From: CBDCCV01 sp965215025
Lineage (GTDB): Bacteria > Bacteroidota > Rhodothermia > Rhodothermales > Salinibacteraceae
NCBI GenBank assembly: GCA_965215025.1
Contig: CBDCCV010000001.1
Location: 2,046,001 to 2,110,000 of the forward strand
Direction of reading: 5' to 3'
DNA: 64,000 nucleotides
Below, piece by piece: positions 19,549 to 28,979 of this stretch (position 1 is the stretch's first letter; each line of letters opens with the position of its first letter). The translations under genes were made by a program, and so were the position numbers. The notes below the pieces were generated by a model, which had not been told where the DNA came from, did not search any database, and saw only the letters and a program-made list of their open reading frames with translations.

Positions 19549-20640
19549 ATGAGATTCAATTTATCGCTTATCATCCTGGGAATATGCCTTTCGTTAGCAG
19601 GCTGCCGAGACGAAAACCGCTCCAGTACCATCCCACTGGAAACCGATAGTATCTCTTTGGAGGCGGCTAAGGAGAATGTATCACCGGACGCACGCGAATA
19701 CCTTAGCAACGCGCTGGATACGATCCAGGCTCACTCGGCCTTCCGCGACTCAATAGATTGGCAGAAGGTACGCTATCGAACATTTCGCTTTGCGGAGAGG
19801 GCGAAAAAGCCATCTGACACCTATGCATCCCTTCGCTTTGCAATGGAACAGATTGGAGAGCGTCACGGCTACCTTCGCCCGCCTCCAGATACTATATCAA
19901 CGAATGAGTCAGATCCGGATGCGTCAGCGGCTGAAAATCATCAGCGCCCCTCTCCCTCTGTAGAAATAGCAAAAGAGTTGATAGGTGGAGGGGTGGGCTA
20001 CCTGAGGGTGCCGGCCTTCCTGTATGCGTCGCGCGAGCAATCTCAGCAGTTCGCAACTCACCTTCAAGGTGTCATTCGCAGCCTTGATGGAGAAGACACC
20101 TGCGGGTGGATAGTAGGCCTCCGTGGGAACGGGGGCGGTAACATGTGGCCGATGCTGGCAGGATTGGGACCTCTTCTGGGAGAGGGACGGGTCGGTGCCT
20201 TCGTCGAGCCGGACAGCGCTGCTATTTACTGGAGATACAGGGACGGTCAGGCGATTTCTGACTCAACCGTGTTAGCTGAAGTAAACGGCGAGTCTTACGA
20301 GGTCATGAATCCTTCTAATCCAGTCGCTGTGCTCACTGACGGGCGTACCGGCAGCTCTGGAGAAGCCATGCTTGTAGCCTTTCGAGGTCAACCCCATGTT
20401 AAAACATTCGGGCAGAGCACCGGCGGAGCTACAACAGCCCCTGGGTATTTCCAGCTACGCGACGGGGCATGGCTGGTCTTTTCGGAAAAGTGTTTCGCAG
20501 ATCGAACTGGAGCAGCCTACTGCCGCTCTATTGCTCCTGACCGTAAGGTGCCTCAGTCAAGCAGCAAAACCGAAGGTGGCGCAGTACGCCAGGCGGCTAC
20601 GGAGTGGTTGAACAGTCAGCGCAGTTGTCAGTCAGGTTGA
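19549..20640 (+). CDS. S41-family lipoprotein peptidase, nisin-resistance-protein-like
   Basis: A 363-residue secreted lipoprotein: the lipobox SLAGC places the lipidated Cys at residue 19. The C-terminal two thirds match S41 peptidases of the nisin-resistance-protein type, with GNGGGNMWPMLAGLGPLLGEG, TDGRTGSSGEAMLVAF (nucleophile Ser near 270) and FGQSTGGATTAPG. The usual catalytic Lys position carries Gly, consistent with a Ser-His dyad; His106 in ERHGYL is the candidate partner. The known relative cleaves the lantibiotic nisin. Here the gene sits inside a tripartite efflux operon, has lower GC than its neighbours and follows a nested repeat, so it looks acquired. The substrate is unknown. 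Confidence 0.8.
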   Translation: MRFNLSLIILGICLSLAGCRDENRSSTIPLETDSISLEAAKENVSPDAREYLSNALDTIQAHSAFRDSIDWQKVRYRTFRFAERAKKPSDTYASLRFAMEQIGERHGYLRPPPDTISTNESDPDASAAENHQRPSPSVEIAKELIGGGVGYLRVPAFLYASREQSQQFATHLQGVIRSLDGEDTCGWIVGLRGNGGGNMWPMLAGLGPLLGEGRVGAFVEPDSAAIYWRYRDGQAISDSTVLAEVNGESYEVMNPSNPVAVLTDGRTGSSGEAMLVAFRGQPHVKTFGQSTGGATTAPGYFQLRDGAWLVFSEKCFADRTGAAYCRSIAPDRKVPQSSSKTEGGAVRQAATEWLNSQRSCQSG

Positions 20641-20733
20641 CTTGTCATCCGGAAATGCCACCTTTCTCGCGTCCCGCATCAGCATCCCGACCCCCATTCG
20701 CCACTCACCGTTCACCACTCGCCCCCGCAGAAA

Positions 20734-23700
20734 ATGGCTTCCCTCTCCAACGTCTCGATCCGGCGGCCCGTGGCGACGGCCATGTTTTATCTGGTGATCA
20801 TCACCATCGGTGTGGTGGGGTTCCGGTACCTGCCGGTGGACCTCTTGCCGGAGATCGACTTCCCGCGCCTGGCCGTCTACGTCAACTACCCGAACGTGGG
20901 GCCGGAGGAGATGGAGACCATCATCACCGACCCCTTGGAGAACGCGCTCTCCGGCGTGCCGAACCTCGAGCGCATGACCTCGCGCTCGGAAGAAGGCCGC
21001 TCCATCGTGAGCCTCGAGTTCGCCCGCAGCACCGACATCAGCGAGGCGGCCAACGACGTGCGCGCCTCCTTAGACCGCCTGCGCGACGATTTGCCCACCG
21101 AGGCCGATCCGCCCGGCATCTGGAAGTTCGACCCCAACAGTCAGGAGATCATCGACATCTCGGTGACCTCCACGCGCGACCTCGAAGCCTTGACGCGCGT
21201 TTTGGAGCGCGAGATCGCGCAGCGCTTTGAGCAGATCCCCGGCGTCGGCTCCATCGACATCGGAGGCGGCGTCTACCGCGAGATCCAGGTGCAGCTCCGG
21301 CGCGACCGGCTCAAGGCCGCCGGCCTCACCGCCGCCGAGGTGCAAGGGGCCATCGCCGAGGAGAACGTGCAGCTCCCCGGCGGCAACGTCAAAGAGGGCG
21401 TGAGCGACCTCTACGTGCGCACGCTCGGCGAATTCCAGTCCGTCGAGCAGATCGCCGGCACCGTCATCACCACGCGCGAGGGCAACCCCATCCGCGTGCG
21501 CGACGTGGCCGAGGTGCGCGACGGCTACGAGGACGTGGACGACCTGGCCGAACTCGACGGCGTGCCCGTCGTGCGCATCGGCATCCAGAAGCAGAGCGGC
21601 GCGAACACCGTCACCGTCGCCGAGCAAATCCGGCAGGAGGTCGAGCAGATCAACGCCGACCGCCAGGACGTGGAATTAACCGTCATCGGCGATCAGAGCG
21701 AGTTCATCCAGCAGTCCATCAACAGCGTGCAGAACGCGGCCTTCTGGGGCGGCCTCCTGGCTGTGCTCGTGCTCTACCTCTTCCTGCGCAACTTCTCGAC
21801 CACGGGCATCATCGCCCTTTCGATTCCGATCTCGGTGATTGCCACCTTCGGCCTGCTCTACTTCGCCGGGCTGACGCTCAACCAGATGACCTTCGGCGGG
21901 CTGGCCCTGGGCATCGGCCTCATCGTGGACAACTCGATTGTGGTCTTGGAGAACATCGTCCGACAACGCGAGGAGCAGGGTAAATCTTTGAAAGAGGCCG
22001 CGAGCGTGGGCACGCGCGAGGTGGCGGGCGCCATCGTGGCCTCGACGCTCACCACCTCAGTCATCTTCCTGCCGGTCGTCTTCATGCGCACGACGAGCGG
22101 GCAGCTCTTCCAGACGCTCGCGCTCGTGGTCGTCTTCGCCCTGGCGTGCTCGCTCTTGGTGGCGCTCACGCTCGTCCCCGTGCTCGCCAGCCAGTTCCTC
22201 TCGATCAAGCCGGAGGCGGAGCAGACGAAAGGGAAGTCGTGGTTCGAGCGGAAATTCCAGCAGTTTGAACGCTGGTACGCGGGCCGCCTCGACCGCGTCA
22301 TCGCGCATCGGAAGACGGTCTTCGGCATCGCGGGCGCGCTGATTGTGGGGGCGCTGCTGTTGTGGCCGCTCGTGCCCGTCGAACTCGCCCCGCAGATGGA
22401 CGCCAACGAGATCGACGTGGAGATGGAGATGGCGCGCGGGATCAACCTGGCCGTGGCCAAGACGTACCTCGACGAACTCGAAGCGCTCGTGCGCCCCGTG
22501 CTGCCGATGGAGGACATCGAGACGGTGGCCACCGAGGTGCGCGGCGACGGCGACGCCGAGGTGGAGATCCGCCTCAAGGATGCCGGCAACCGCGAGGTGG
22601 ACCCCTCGGCGCTGGCGGGGCGCATCCGCGAGGCCGTGGCCGGGCAGATCCCCGGCGCCGACATCCGCGTGCAGGCGCAGTCGGGCCTCTGGATTCTGCG
22701 GCGGCTCTTCTCGAGCGGCGGCGGGAACGAGGACGTCGAGATCCAGCTGCGCGGCTACGACCTCGACCAGGCGCAAGAGGTCGCGCAGCGGATCAAGAGC
22801 CGCGCGGAAGAGACGGAGGGCATCGTCGGCGTGCGCATCGGGCGGCGCGAGGGGCGGCCGGAAGAGAACCTGCGCTTCAACCGGGCGAAGATCTCGCGTC
22901 TGGGCCTCTCGGTCGAGGAGGTCGCGCGCGCGGTGCAGACGAGCGTGGGCGGCAGCCGCGCGGGGTACTTCCGCGAGGGCGGCGAGCAGTTCCCCATCAT
23001 GGTGCGCCTCAGGCCCGAGGACCGGCTCACGGCGCAGGACCTCGGCAACATCGCCGTGAAGACGCCGGAGGGCCAGACCGTGCCCGTCTCCTCGCTCGTC
23101 GAGACGGAGGAGGGCCGCGGCCCGACGGAGATCCGCCACATCAACGGGCAGCGCGTGACCTACATCACCGCCAACCTGGCCGAGGGCGTGCCACTGGGCG
23201 ACGCCGTGGACCGCCTCCGCGCGCAGATCGGCGACATGCCCATCCCGGAGAGCTTTTCCATCGTCTTCGGCGGGGCCGTGCAGGAGCAGCAGGAGGCGCA
23301 GCGCGACTTCCTGATCGCCGTGCTGATGGCGCTCGCCCTGGTCTACATGGTGATGGCGGGGCAGTTCGAGCGCTTCCTCGACCCCTTGGTCGTGATGCTG
23401 AGCGTGCCCTTGGCGCTCGTGGGCGTGATCCCGACGCTGCTCCTGACCGGCACGACGCTCAACGTGCAGAGCATCATGGGGCTGGTGATGCTCATCGGCA
23501 TCGTCGTGAACAACGCCATCGTCTTGGTGGACTACGTGAACATCATGCGGCGCGAGCAGGGCCTGGGAGTGCGCGATGCGGTGATCGAGGCCGCGCGGCT
23601 GCGTCTGCGGCCCATCCTCATGACCACGCTCACGACCGTGCTCGGCCTTTTGCCGCTGGCGCTGGGCTGGGGCGCGGGCGCGAGCCTGCAGGCCGCCCTC

Positions 23701-23880
23701 GCTCGCGTCGTCATCGGCGGGCTGACGGCCTCGACGCTGATTACGCTCGTGCTCATCCCCGTGGCCTACATCAGCGCCGACGGGGCGAAGGAGCGCGTGA
23801 AAGATGCGGCGTGGCTCCGGCGGCTGCGCGGCCTCTGGCGCGGCGGCGAGTCTTCGGCCGTTCGGCCGGCGCAGTCGTGA
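20734..23880 (+). CDS. RND-family efflux pump, inner-membrane transporter
   Basis: A 1048-residue RND transporter with twelve expected membrane helices and two large periplasmic domains. The N-terminus (SIRRPVATAMFYLVIITIG, then YLPVDLLPEIDFP) and the internal duplication with IGLIVDNSIVVLENIVR and IGIVVNNAIVLVDYVNI are typical of the AcrB/HAE-type family. The aspartate of the first motif belongs to the proton-relay region. Together with the TolC-like and adaptor genes it should export drugs, solvents or lipophilic compounds using the proton gradient. A C-rich tract (about 20687-20730) precedes the start codon. Confidence 0.93.
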   Translation: MASLSNVSIRRPVATAMFYLVIITIGVVGFRYLPVDLLPEIDFPRLAVYVNYPNVGPEEMETIITDPLENALSGVPNLERMTSRSEEGRSIVSLEFARSTDISEAANDVRASLDRLRDDLPTEADPPGIWKFDPNSQEIIDISVTSTRDLEALTRVLEREIAQRFEQIPGVGSIDIGGGVYREIQVQLRRDRLKAAGLTAAEVQGAIAEENVQLPGGNVKEGVSDLYVRTLGEFQSVEQIAGTVITTREGNPIRVRDVAEVRDGYEDVDDLAELDGVPVVRIGIQKQSGANTVTVAEQIRQEVEQINADRQDVELTVIGDQSEFIQQSINSVQNAAFWGGLLAVLVLYLFLRNFSTTGIIALSIPISVIATFGLLYFAGLTLNQMTFGGLALGIGLIVDNSIVVLENIVRQREEQGKSLKEAASVGTREVAGAIVASTLTTSVIFLPVVFMRTTSGQLFQTLALVVVFALACSLLVALTLVPVLASQFLSIKPEAEQTKGKSWFERKFQQFERWYAGRLDRVIAHRKTVFGIAGALIVGALLLWPLVPVELAPQMDANEIDVEMEMARGINLAVAKTYLDELEALVRPVLPMEDIETVATEVRGDGDAEVEIRLKDAGNREVDPSALAGRIREAVAGQIPGADIRVQAQSGLWILRRLFSSGGGNEDVEIQLRGYDLDQAQEVAQRIKSRAEETEGIVGVRIGRREGRPEENLRFNRAKISRLGLSVEEVARAVQTSVGGSRAGYFREGGEQFPIMVRLRPEDRLTAQDLGNIAVKTPEGQTVPVSSLVETEEGRGPTEIRHINGQRVTYITANLAEGVPLGDAVDRLRAQIGDMPIPESFSIVFGGAVQEQQEAQRDFLIAVLMALALVYMVMAGQFERFLDPLVVMLSVPLALVGVIPTLLLTGTTLNVQSIMGLVMLIGIVVNNAIVLVDYVNIMRREQGLGVRDAVIEAARLRLRPILMTTLTTVLGLLPLALGWGAGASLQAALARVVIGGLTASTLITLVLIPVAYISADGAKERVKDAAWLRRLRGLWRGGESSAVRPAQS

Positions 23881-23904
23881 CAGGGGCGCGCGCTGCAACC
23901 GCTG

Positions 23905-23933
23905 GTAGAGACGTTCCAGCAGAACGTCTCTAC
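23905..23933. repeat. GTAGAGACG-type short palindrome
   Basis: GTAGAGACGTT (23905-23915) and AACGTCTCTAC (23923-23933) form a perfect 11-bp stem with a 7-nt loop. It lies between the convergent RND pump and SDR genes. The same head sequence occurs inside the broken RAYT transposase (32119-32147). RAYT enzymes are known to be linked to such REP-like hairpins in other bacteria. It may also act as a transcript end for the pump operon. Confidence 0.8.
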
Positions 23934-23965
23934 GGCTTTCAGAAGGAGAGTTTTCTTTGGAGCAG

Positions 23966-24889
23966 CTACGGGGCCGGGTCGCCGCCCGTGATGCCGAAGA
24001 CCTCGCCGGTAACGTAGCCGGCCTCCTGCGTAGCCAGGAACACGTACACCGGGGCGATCTCCGCCGGCTGCCCCGGACGCCCGTACGGCGAGGCCAAGCC
24101 GAACTCCTCGACCTTGTCCTGCGGCTGCCCGCCCGAGGGCTGAAGCGGCGTCCAAAACGGCCCCGGCGCCACGGCGTTGACGCGGATGCCTTTTTCGATC
24201 ACCTGCTTGGCCAGCCCCTTCGTGAAGCCGATGATGGCGTACTTCGTCGAGGCGTAATCCAAGAGGTTCTCCGACGGCTTGTAGCCCTGGATCGAGGTCG
24301 TGTTGATGATGGAGGCGCCGGCGGGCAGATGCGGGAGCGCCGCCTTCGAGAGCCAGAACATGGCGTACACGTTCGTCTTGAAGGTCTGGTCGAACTGCTC
24401 CGTCGTCAGGTCGGCGATGCTTTCCTGCGACGTCTGCTTGCCGGCGTTGATGACGAGCACGTCGAGGCCGCCGAGCGCCTCTACGGCGTCCTCGACGAGC
24501 TGCTTGCAGAAGGCCTCATCCGTGAGGTCGCCGGGCAGCTTGACGAGGGTGCCGCCCTCGCCCTCGATGAGGTCGGCGAGCGACTGCGCGTCCTGTTCCT
24601 CGCTTTCGAGGTAGTTGATGGCCACGGCGGCGCCCTCGCGCGCGTAAGCGATGGCCGCCGCGCGCCCGATGCCGCTGTCGCCGCCGGTGATGAGCGCCTT
24701 GCGCCCCTTCATCCGCCCGAAGCCGCGGTAGCTCTCCTCGCCGTGGTCCGGGCGCGGGTCCATCTCCTCGATGGAGCCGGGGGCCTCCTGCGGCTGGCGC
24801 GGGAAGGGCGGCTTCGGGTACTGCGTCAGCGGGTTCTGCATGGCGTACTGGTTCGGCGTGGCCGCTTGGGAGGTGTTCTCGTCAGGCAT
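23966..24889 (-). CDS. Short-chain dehydrogenase/reductase (general-stress type)
   Basis: A 307-residue SDR with an N-terminal extension of about 50 residues rich in Pro, Gln and Asn, as in the general-stress/glucose-dehydrogenase-like group. The Rossmann motif TGGDSGIGRAAAIAYAREGA lies near residues 65-85, NAG appears near 140, and the active site has a Ser in INTTSIQGY plus the YASTK Tyr-Lys pair near 215. It should use NAD(P)H to reduce a carbonyl or oxidise an alcohol; the natural substrate is not predictable. I chose ATG 24889 because the sequence upstream has low complexity and no family similarity. Confidence 0.9.
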   Translation of the reverse strand: MPDENTSQAATPNQYAMQNPLTQYPKPPFPRQPQEAPGSIEEMDPRPDHGEESYRGFGRMKGRKALITGGDSGIGRAAAIAYAREGAAVAINYLESEEQDAQSLADLIEGEGGTLVKLPGDLTDEAFCKQLVEDAVEALGGLDVLVINAGKQTSQESIADLTTEQFDQTFKTNVYAMFWLSKAALPHLPAGASIINTTSIQGYKPSENLLDYASTKYAIIGFTKGLAKQVIEKGIRVNAVAPGPFWTPLQPSGGQPQDKVEEFGLASPYGRPGQPAEIAPVYVFLATQEAGYVTGEVFGITGGDPAP

Positions 24890-25059
24890 AGGATGAAGGC
24901 GGGGGCTGAGGGCGAGTTGGGGTTGAAGGCGGCGGCGGCGCTTCGTAGAAGGCGGACGCACCGCGCCGAGTTAGAGCGCCGAGCCGCACGCTTGTTCGGT
25001 CCGGCAGAGAGTTGTAACGGTTCCGCCGTAGATCGCTGCGCGGCTACGGTTTTACGCGC

Positions 25060-27573
25060 TTACCGCAGAAACGTGTAGTTCACCTTGACGAGGAACACGT
25101 TCTGCGGAAAGATGCCGAACGTGCCGGCGATCTCGTCAGTCGTGGCGGCGTCGAAGGGCGAGGCGGCGGCGTGGTCGAAGGGGGCCGGCGCGAGGTCCTC
25201 CTGTCGCGTCTGCGACCACACGAGGAAGACCTCCGAGCCGGGGCGGAATTCCCAGCGCAGCACGGCGTTCGAGAGGAAGCTTCTAAGGGAGAAGTCGCGC
25301 CGCTTAGGAAAGGCGTCGAAGGGGGCGAGCGTCTCGGGGTCCTGGAGGAGGCGGAAGCGGCCGTAGCGCCCCTGCGCCACGAAGAGCTGCCCGTAGAGTT
25401 CGAGCGAGAGGCCGCGCGTGAAGGTGATGCCGGAGCGGAAGTCGGCCTCGAGCGAGCGCGTGTCGCGCGCGCCGAAGACGGGGACGAAGTAGCGCCCGGC
25501 GTCGTCGTAGGCCGTCACAGGCGCCAGGAGCGCCGTCAGATCGGCGGCGCCGTCGAAGGAGCGGTAGGCGTCTTCGGCCAGCCTGTCCGGCGGCGCGCTC
25601 TCCTCGCCGATTTGCCAGGCGCCGTCGGAGGCCAGGGCGAAGGCCTCATTCGAGACCCAGGCCGTGACGTCGTCCTCGCGCTCGTAGCGGACGCCGGCGG
25701 AGAGCGTGAGCCGGGCGCCGAGCGTCCACCGGCCGTCGAGTTCGAGGCCGTAGCCGAGGCCGCCGCCGGCGCGGTAGCTGAGGTCGGCCTCGGGGTTGAG
25801 GCTCCAGGCGCGGCGGCTGTCCGTCTCGAACTCCAGCCCCATCCCCAGGCGGCGCTCCTGCCGGCGCGGGCCGAGGCCGCGCGTCTCGTAGAGGTCGTAC
25901 CCGCCCAGGAGGTAGTCCGCATCGATGTCGATCTCGATCTCCTGGAAGTTGCGCGTGATAAAGTCGGAAGAGAAGAAAAAGCCCAGGCCCTGGCTCAGCC
26001 CCTCGCGGTAGGACCAGCTTTGGCCGGCGTAGAGGCCGGCGTCGGCGCGCTGGAACGGGCCGAAGGGGCGCCCGCCGTTGACCTCGTGCTCGAGGCTGCC
26101 CGAGAGGCGCACGTAGTTGTTGCGGCGCAGGCGGCCGAGGTCGTTCGGGTCGAAGCGGTCGTCGAAAAGCTCCACGCCGGCGTCGTACGTCCACGCGCCC
26201 TGGATGCGGCCGGCCTCGAGTTCGGCGGCGAAGCCGGTCTCGGCATCACCTGAGAGTGCGTCGCCGCGGCGGTGCGTGGCGCTGGCGAAGCCGCCGAGGC
26301 GGTACGCATTCTCGCGGAAGCGCAGGTCCCAGTCCGCCCCGGCGGCCAGGCTCTGGCGCCGGCCGCCGGGGCTGCGGAAGCCCGTCAGGATGCCGCCCGC
26401 CGTGGAGTACGTGCCGATCTCCTGCGTCGCGCGCGCCGTGGCGTAGGCGCGGTCCGGGCGGAAGTCCTCGCCCGTGGCCGCGCTCAGCACGCCGAAGGAA
26501 AGGCCATCGGCCGTGCGCCCGGAAAGCTTCGCCGCGCCTACGATGGGCGCCTCCCCTCCGATGCGGCGCGTGTACAAAAGCTCGCTTCCGCCGCCGAGGC
26601 CGAACTCGAAGATCTGGATGCCCTCGACGAAAAAGGGCCGGCGCTCCTGGAAAAACGTCTCGAAGGCCGAGAGGTTGAGCGTGGCCGGGTCCGCCTCGAC
26701 CTGGCCGAAGTCCGGGTTGATCGTGGCGTCGAGCGTGATGCTTGACGAGAGGCCCACCTTGAGGTCGGCGCCGGCGTCGAAGTCGGTGCTGGCGCTTAGC
26801 TCGCCGGGGCTGGCGCCCTCCTCGGTGCTGAGGCGCGAGACGGTGTAGGGAGAAGCCTGCACGTTGCGCCGCGGGTGGATGCCGTGCAGACCCGTGAGGA
26901 GGCCGTACTGCGCCACGAGGCCGCTTGAGCGCTCGGTGCGCGGGACGAGCGCCCACTCGTCCGTCTCGCTCAGGCGCGGGATCTTGCGGCGGAACTGGAT
27001 GCCCCATGTCTGTGCCTCGGCCTCGGTAAAGCGGAGCATGGCGTAGGGGATGCGCAGCTCGGCCGTCCACCCGCCCTCGTCTACGCTCACGGCCGAGTAC
27101 CAGATGGCGTCCCAGGACTCGTCGAGGCGGCGCCCCTCGCGCTGGCCGTCAAGCTGCACGCCGGCCGCGTTCACGGCAAAGGTGTACGCCGTCTTACGGT
27201 CGAAGTACGAGTCGATAGAGACGTAGAACCAGTCGGCCTGGTTCTCGTCGTCGCGCCGGCCGAGCGTGGCGCGGATTTTCCCGGGCGCTGTGTCGTGCAT
27301 CCGGGCGCCGACGTACAGGGCCGTCTCGCCGTAGAGCACGCGCACGTCGGTGCGCTGCGAGGCGGGGGCGCCCTCGTCCGGCTCAAGCTGCCGGAAGCCC
27401 GAGGCGACGGGGGCCTCCTGCCAGGCGGTCTCGCTCAGCCGCCCGTCAATCTCGATGCGGCCATTGGCCGACGCCGCCGCTACGGAAGGCGGGTCGTCGC
27501 TGCCGTCCGGCACAGCAAAGGGCCACGCCAAAGCGGCCACTAAAAAGACGAGAGCGGTAGCGAACGAAGGCAT
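25060..27573 (-). CDS. DUF5916-type outer-membrane protein with family-9-like carbohydrate-binding domain
   Basis: An 837-residue exported protein. After a signal peptide, residues about 35-225 resemble the carbohydrate-binding family 9-like domain (RIEIDGRLSETAWQEA, then DVRVLYGETALYVGARMHD). The remaining 600 residues have the alternating, aromatic-rich strands of a beta barrel and match the DUF5916 pattern, including INPDFGQVEADPATLNLSAFE followed by FFQERRPFFVEGIQIF. The last residues (VNYTFLR) suit an outer-membrane barrel. The role is unknown; binding or uptake of a polymer is an inference. It is transcribed divergently from the IMPACT-family gene. Confidence 0.85.
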   Translation of the reverse strand: MPSFATALVFLVAALAWPFAVPDGSDDPPSVAAASANGRIEIDGRLSETAWQEAPVASGFRQLEPDEGAPASQRTDVRVLYGETALYVGARMHDTAPGKIRATLGRRDDENQADWFYVSIDSYFDRKTAYTFAVNAAGVQLDGQREGRRLDESWDAIWYSAVSVDEGGWTAELRIPYAMLRFTEAEAQTWGIQFRRKIPRLSETDEWALVPRTERSSGLVAQYGLLTGLHGIHPRRNVQASPYTVSRLSTEEGASPGELSASTDFDAGADLKVGLSSSITLDATINPDFGQVEADPATLNLSAFETFFQERRPFFVEGIQIFEFGLGGGSELLYTRRIGGEAPIVGAAKLSGRTADGLSFGVLSAATGEDFRPDRAYATARATQEIGTYSTAGGILTGFRSPGGRRQSLAAGADWDLRFRENAYRLGGFASATHRRGDALSGDAETGFAAELEAGRIQGAWTYDAGVELFDDRFDPNDLGRLRRNNYVRLSGSLEHEVNGGRPFGPFQRADAGLYAGQSWSYREGLSQGLGFFFSSDFITRNFQEIEIDIDADYLLGGYDLYETRGLGPRRQERRLGMGLEFETDSRRAWSLNPEADLSYRAGGGLGYGLELDGRWTLGARLTLSAGVRYEREDDVTAWVSNEAFALASDGAWQIGEESAPPDRLAEDAYRSFDGAADLTALLAPVTAYDDAGRYFVPVFGARDTRSLEADFRSGITFTRGLSLELYGQLFVAQGRYGRFRLLQDPETLAPFDAFPKRRDFSLRSFLSNAVLRWEFRPGSEVFLVWSQTRQEDLAPAPFDHAAASPFDAATTDEIAGTFGIFPQNVFLVKVNYTFLR

Positions 27574-27693
27574 AAAGCAAGAGGAGAACTTTTCGGGCCG
27601 AGGCCGTCTTCATACGCAAGGGCCGCTCCGTTCCTTCCGCCCGCGCGGCCTTTTTACACGCCTGCCTTGCCGACGCGCCCGGCCCCTCGATCT

Positions 27694-28332
27694 ATGAGCA
27701 GCGACACGTACCGCACGCTGGCCGGCCGGAGCGCCGCCGAGGTCAAGCGAAGAAGCTCCCGCTTCCTCGCCGAAGCGTTGCCGGCGCACGACGAAGCCGT
27801 GGCCGAGCAGGAAGTAGAAAAAATCCGCCGGCGCGAGCACAAGGCCACGCACCACCCGTGGGCCTACCGCCTCGGCCTCGGCGAAGACCGCTTCCGCTAC
27901 GACGACGACGGCGAGCCGAGCGGCACCGCCGGCGCGCCCATCCTCCGGCAAATAGACGGCCTCGGCCTCACGAACGCGCTCGTCGTCGTCACGCGCTACT
28001 ACGGCGGGACGAAGCTCGGCACCGGCGGCCTCGCCCGCGCCTACGGCGACGCAGCGGGGGAAGCTCTCGCCGCCGCCCGCGTCGAGGTGCGCACGCTCCG
28101 CACGCCGCTCTGCCTCCGGTTCGCCTACGACGACACGGCCCCGGTGCGGCGCCTCATCGAACAGTTCGACGCCGAGGTACGGGAGGAGCGCTACTCCGCT
28201 GAGACGGAATGGGTCGTCGGGGTGCGGCGCTCGGAGGCGGAGGCGTTCCGCGCTGCCTTCACCAACGCCCTTGGCGGACGCGGCTTCGTAGGAAAGGGAG
28301 AGGGGGCGAGTGGGGGAGAGGGAGATTGGTAG
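27694..28332 (+). CDS. IMPACT/YigZ-family protein
   Basis: A 212-residue protein of the YigZ/IMPACT family, thought to act in translation-related stress control. The core has SRFLAEALPAHDEA, HATHHPWAYRL-like KATHHPWAYRLG, DGEPSGTAGAPIL and VVTRYYGGTKLGTGGLARAYG (about residues 88-107), followed by a ferredoxin-like C-terminal domain. I chose ATG 27694 over TTG 27667. The last 15 residues are mostly Gly, Glu and Ser because the G-rich arm of an intergenic palindrome (from 28291) runs into the coding region. This tail is probably not ancestral. Confidence 0.88.
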   Translation: MSSDTYRTLAGRSAAEVKRRSSRFLAEALPAHDEAVAEQEVEKIRRREHKATHHPWAYRLGLGEDRFRYDDDGEPSGTAGAPILRQIDGLGLTNALVVVTRYYGGTKLGTGGLARAYGDAAGEALAAARVEVRTLRTPLCLRFAYDDTAPVRRLIEQFDAEVREERYSAETEWVVGVRRSEAEAFRAAFTNALGGRGFVGKGEGASGGEGDW

Positions 28333-28395
28333 CAGACGACTTCCGCTCGCACGCGCCCTTTCATCCATTCACCCTTTCTCTCACTCTCCCTACCC
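28291..28395. repeat. G-rich/C-rich palindrome, copy E, overlapping two gene ends
   Basis: The left arm (28291-28326) has G runs of 3, 5, 5 and 3 with 3-5 nt loops, a G-quadruplex-type pattern, and encodes the C-terminal tail of the IMPACT-family protein. The right arm (about 28356-28395) is C/T-rich and contains the rnhA stop codon. The arms pair imperfectly across about 30 nt. It separates two convergent genes. Confidence 0.65.
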
Positions 28396-28824
28396 GCGCT
28401 GCATGGCGGCGACGGCGAGGCCGTCCACCTCAATGTTGAGCGGGTCGTCGGCGTGGCCTTTCACCTTGATCCACTCGACCTCGTGCTTGGCGGCGGCGGC
28501 GATGAGCGCTTCCCAGAGGTCTTTGTTGGCGACGGGCTTCTTGGACGAGTTCTTCCAGCCGTTCTTCTTCCAGTTCTTGATCCAGTTCTGGTTAAAGGCG
28601 TTGGCGAGGTAGGCGCTGTCCGTGTGGAGCTTCACATGCGTCGGCTTATTGAGCGCTTCGAGCGCCTTGAGAGCGGCCGTCATCTCCATGCGGTTGTTCG
28701 TCGTCTCGGGGTGGCGGCCTTGCAGGATTTCCTTGCCAGTCTCGGCGTAGAGGACGGCGGCCCATCCGCCGGGACCCGGATTTCCAGAGCAAGCCCCGTC
28801 AGTATACACGATCAAATCTTTCAT
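28390..28824 (-). CDS. rnhA: Ribonuclease HI
   Basis: A 144-residue RNase HI that cuts the RNA strand of RNA-DNA hybrids during replication and repair. All four catalytic acids can be placed: Asp9 in YTDGACSGNPG, Glu47 in NNRMEMTAAL, Asp69 in LHTDSAYL and Asp134 near the end. His124 in KGHADDP matches the conserved catalytic histidine. The basic protrusion region (WIKNWKKNGWKNSSKK) is also present. Length is normal. Confidence 0.95.
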   Translation of the reverse strand: MKDLIVYTDGACSGNPGPGGWAAVLYAETGKEILQGRHPETTNNRMEMTAALKALEALNKPTHVKLHTDSAYLANAFNQNWIKNWKKNGWKNSSKKPVANKDLWEALIAAAAKHEVEWIKVKGHADDPLNIEVDGLAVAAMQRG

Positions 28825-28979
28825 GGGAGAGCGGAAGGAGGAGAGGAGTACGAGGGGCCAACCTACGGGGCCAGCAGAGGCGCTTCAACCGAGGCGCGGC
28901 CAAGCGGCAGTGAAAACGGGCGCAGCGCTTTGTATGTTAGGGCGAAAGCGCGCCATTCATCCGAGAAGCAGCAAAACCA

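Noticed and set aside
20687..20730. Sixth full G-rich/C-rich palindrome before the RND pump gene
   Set aside because: Only a C-rich arm is present; no matching G-rich arm lies upstream, so it is not counted as a complete copy.
27621..27655. Possible terminator (GGCCGC and GCGGCC with a T-run)
   Set aside because: It lies between divergent genes, where no plus-strand transcript should end, and the loop is long; I could not support a function.
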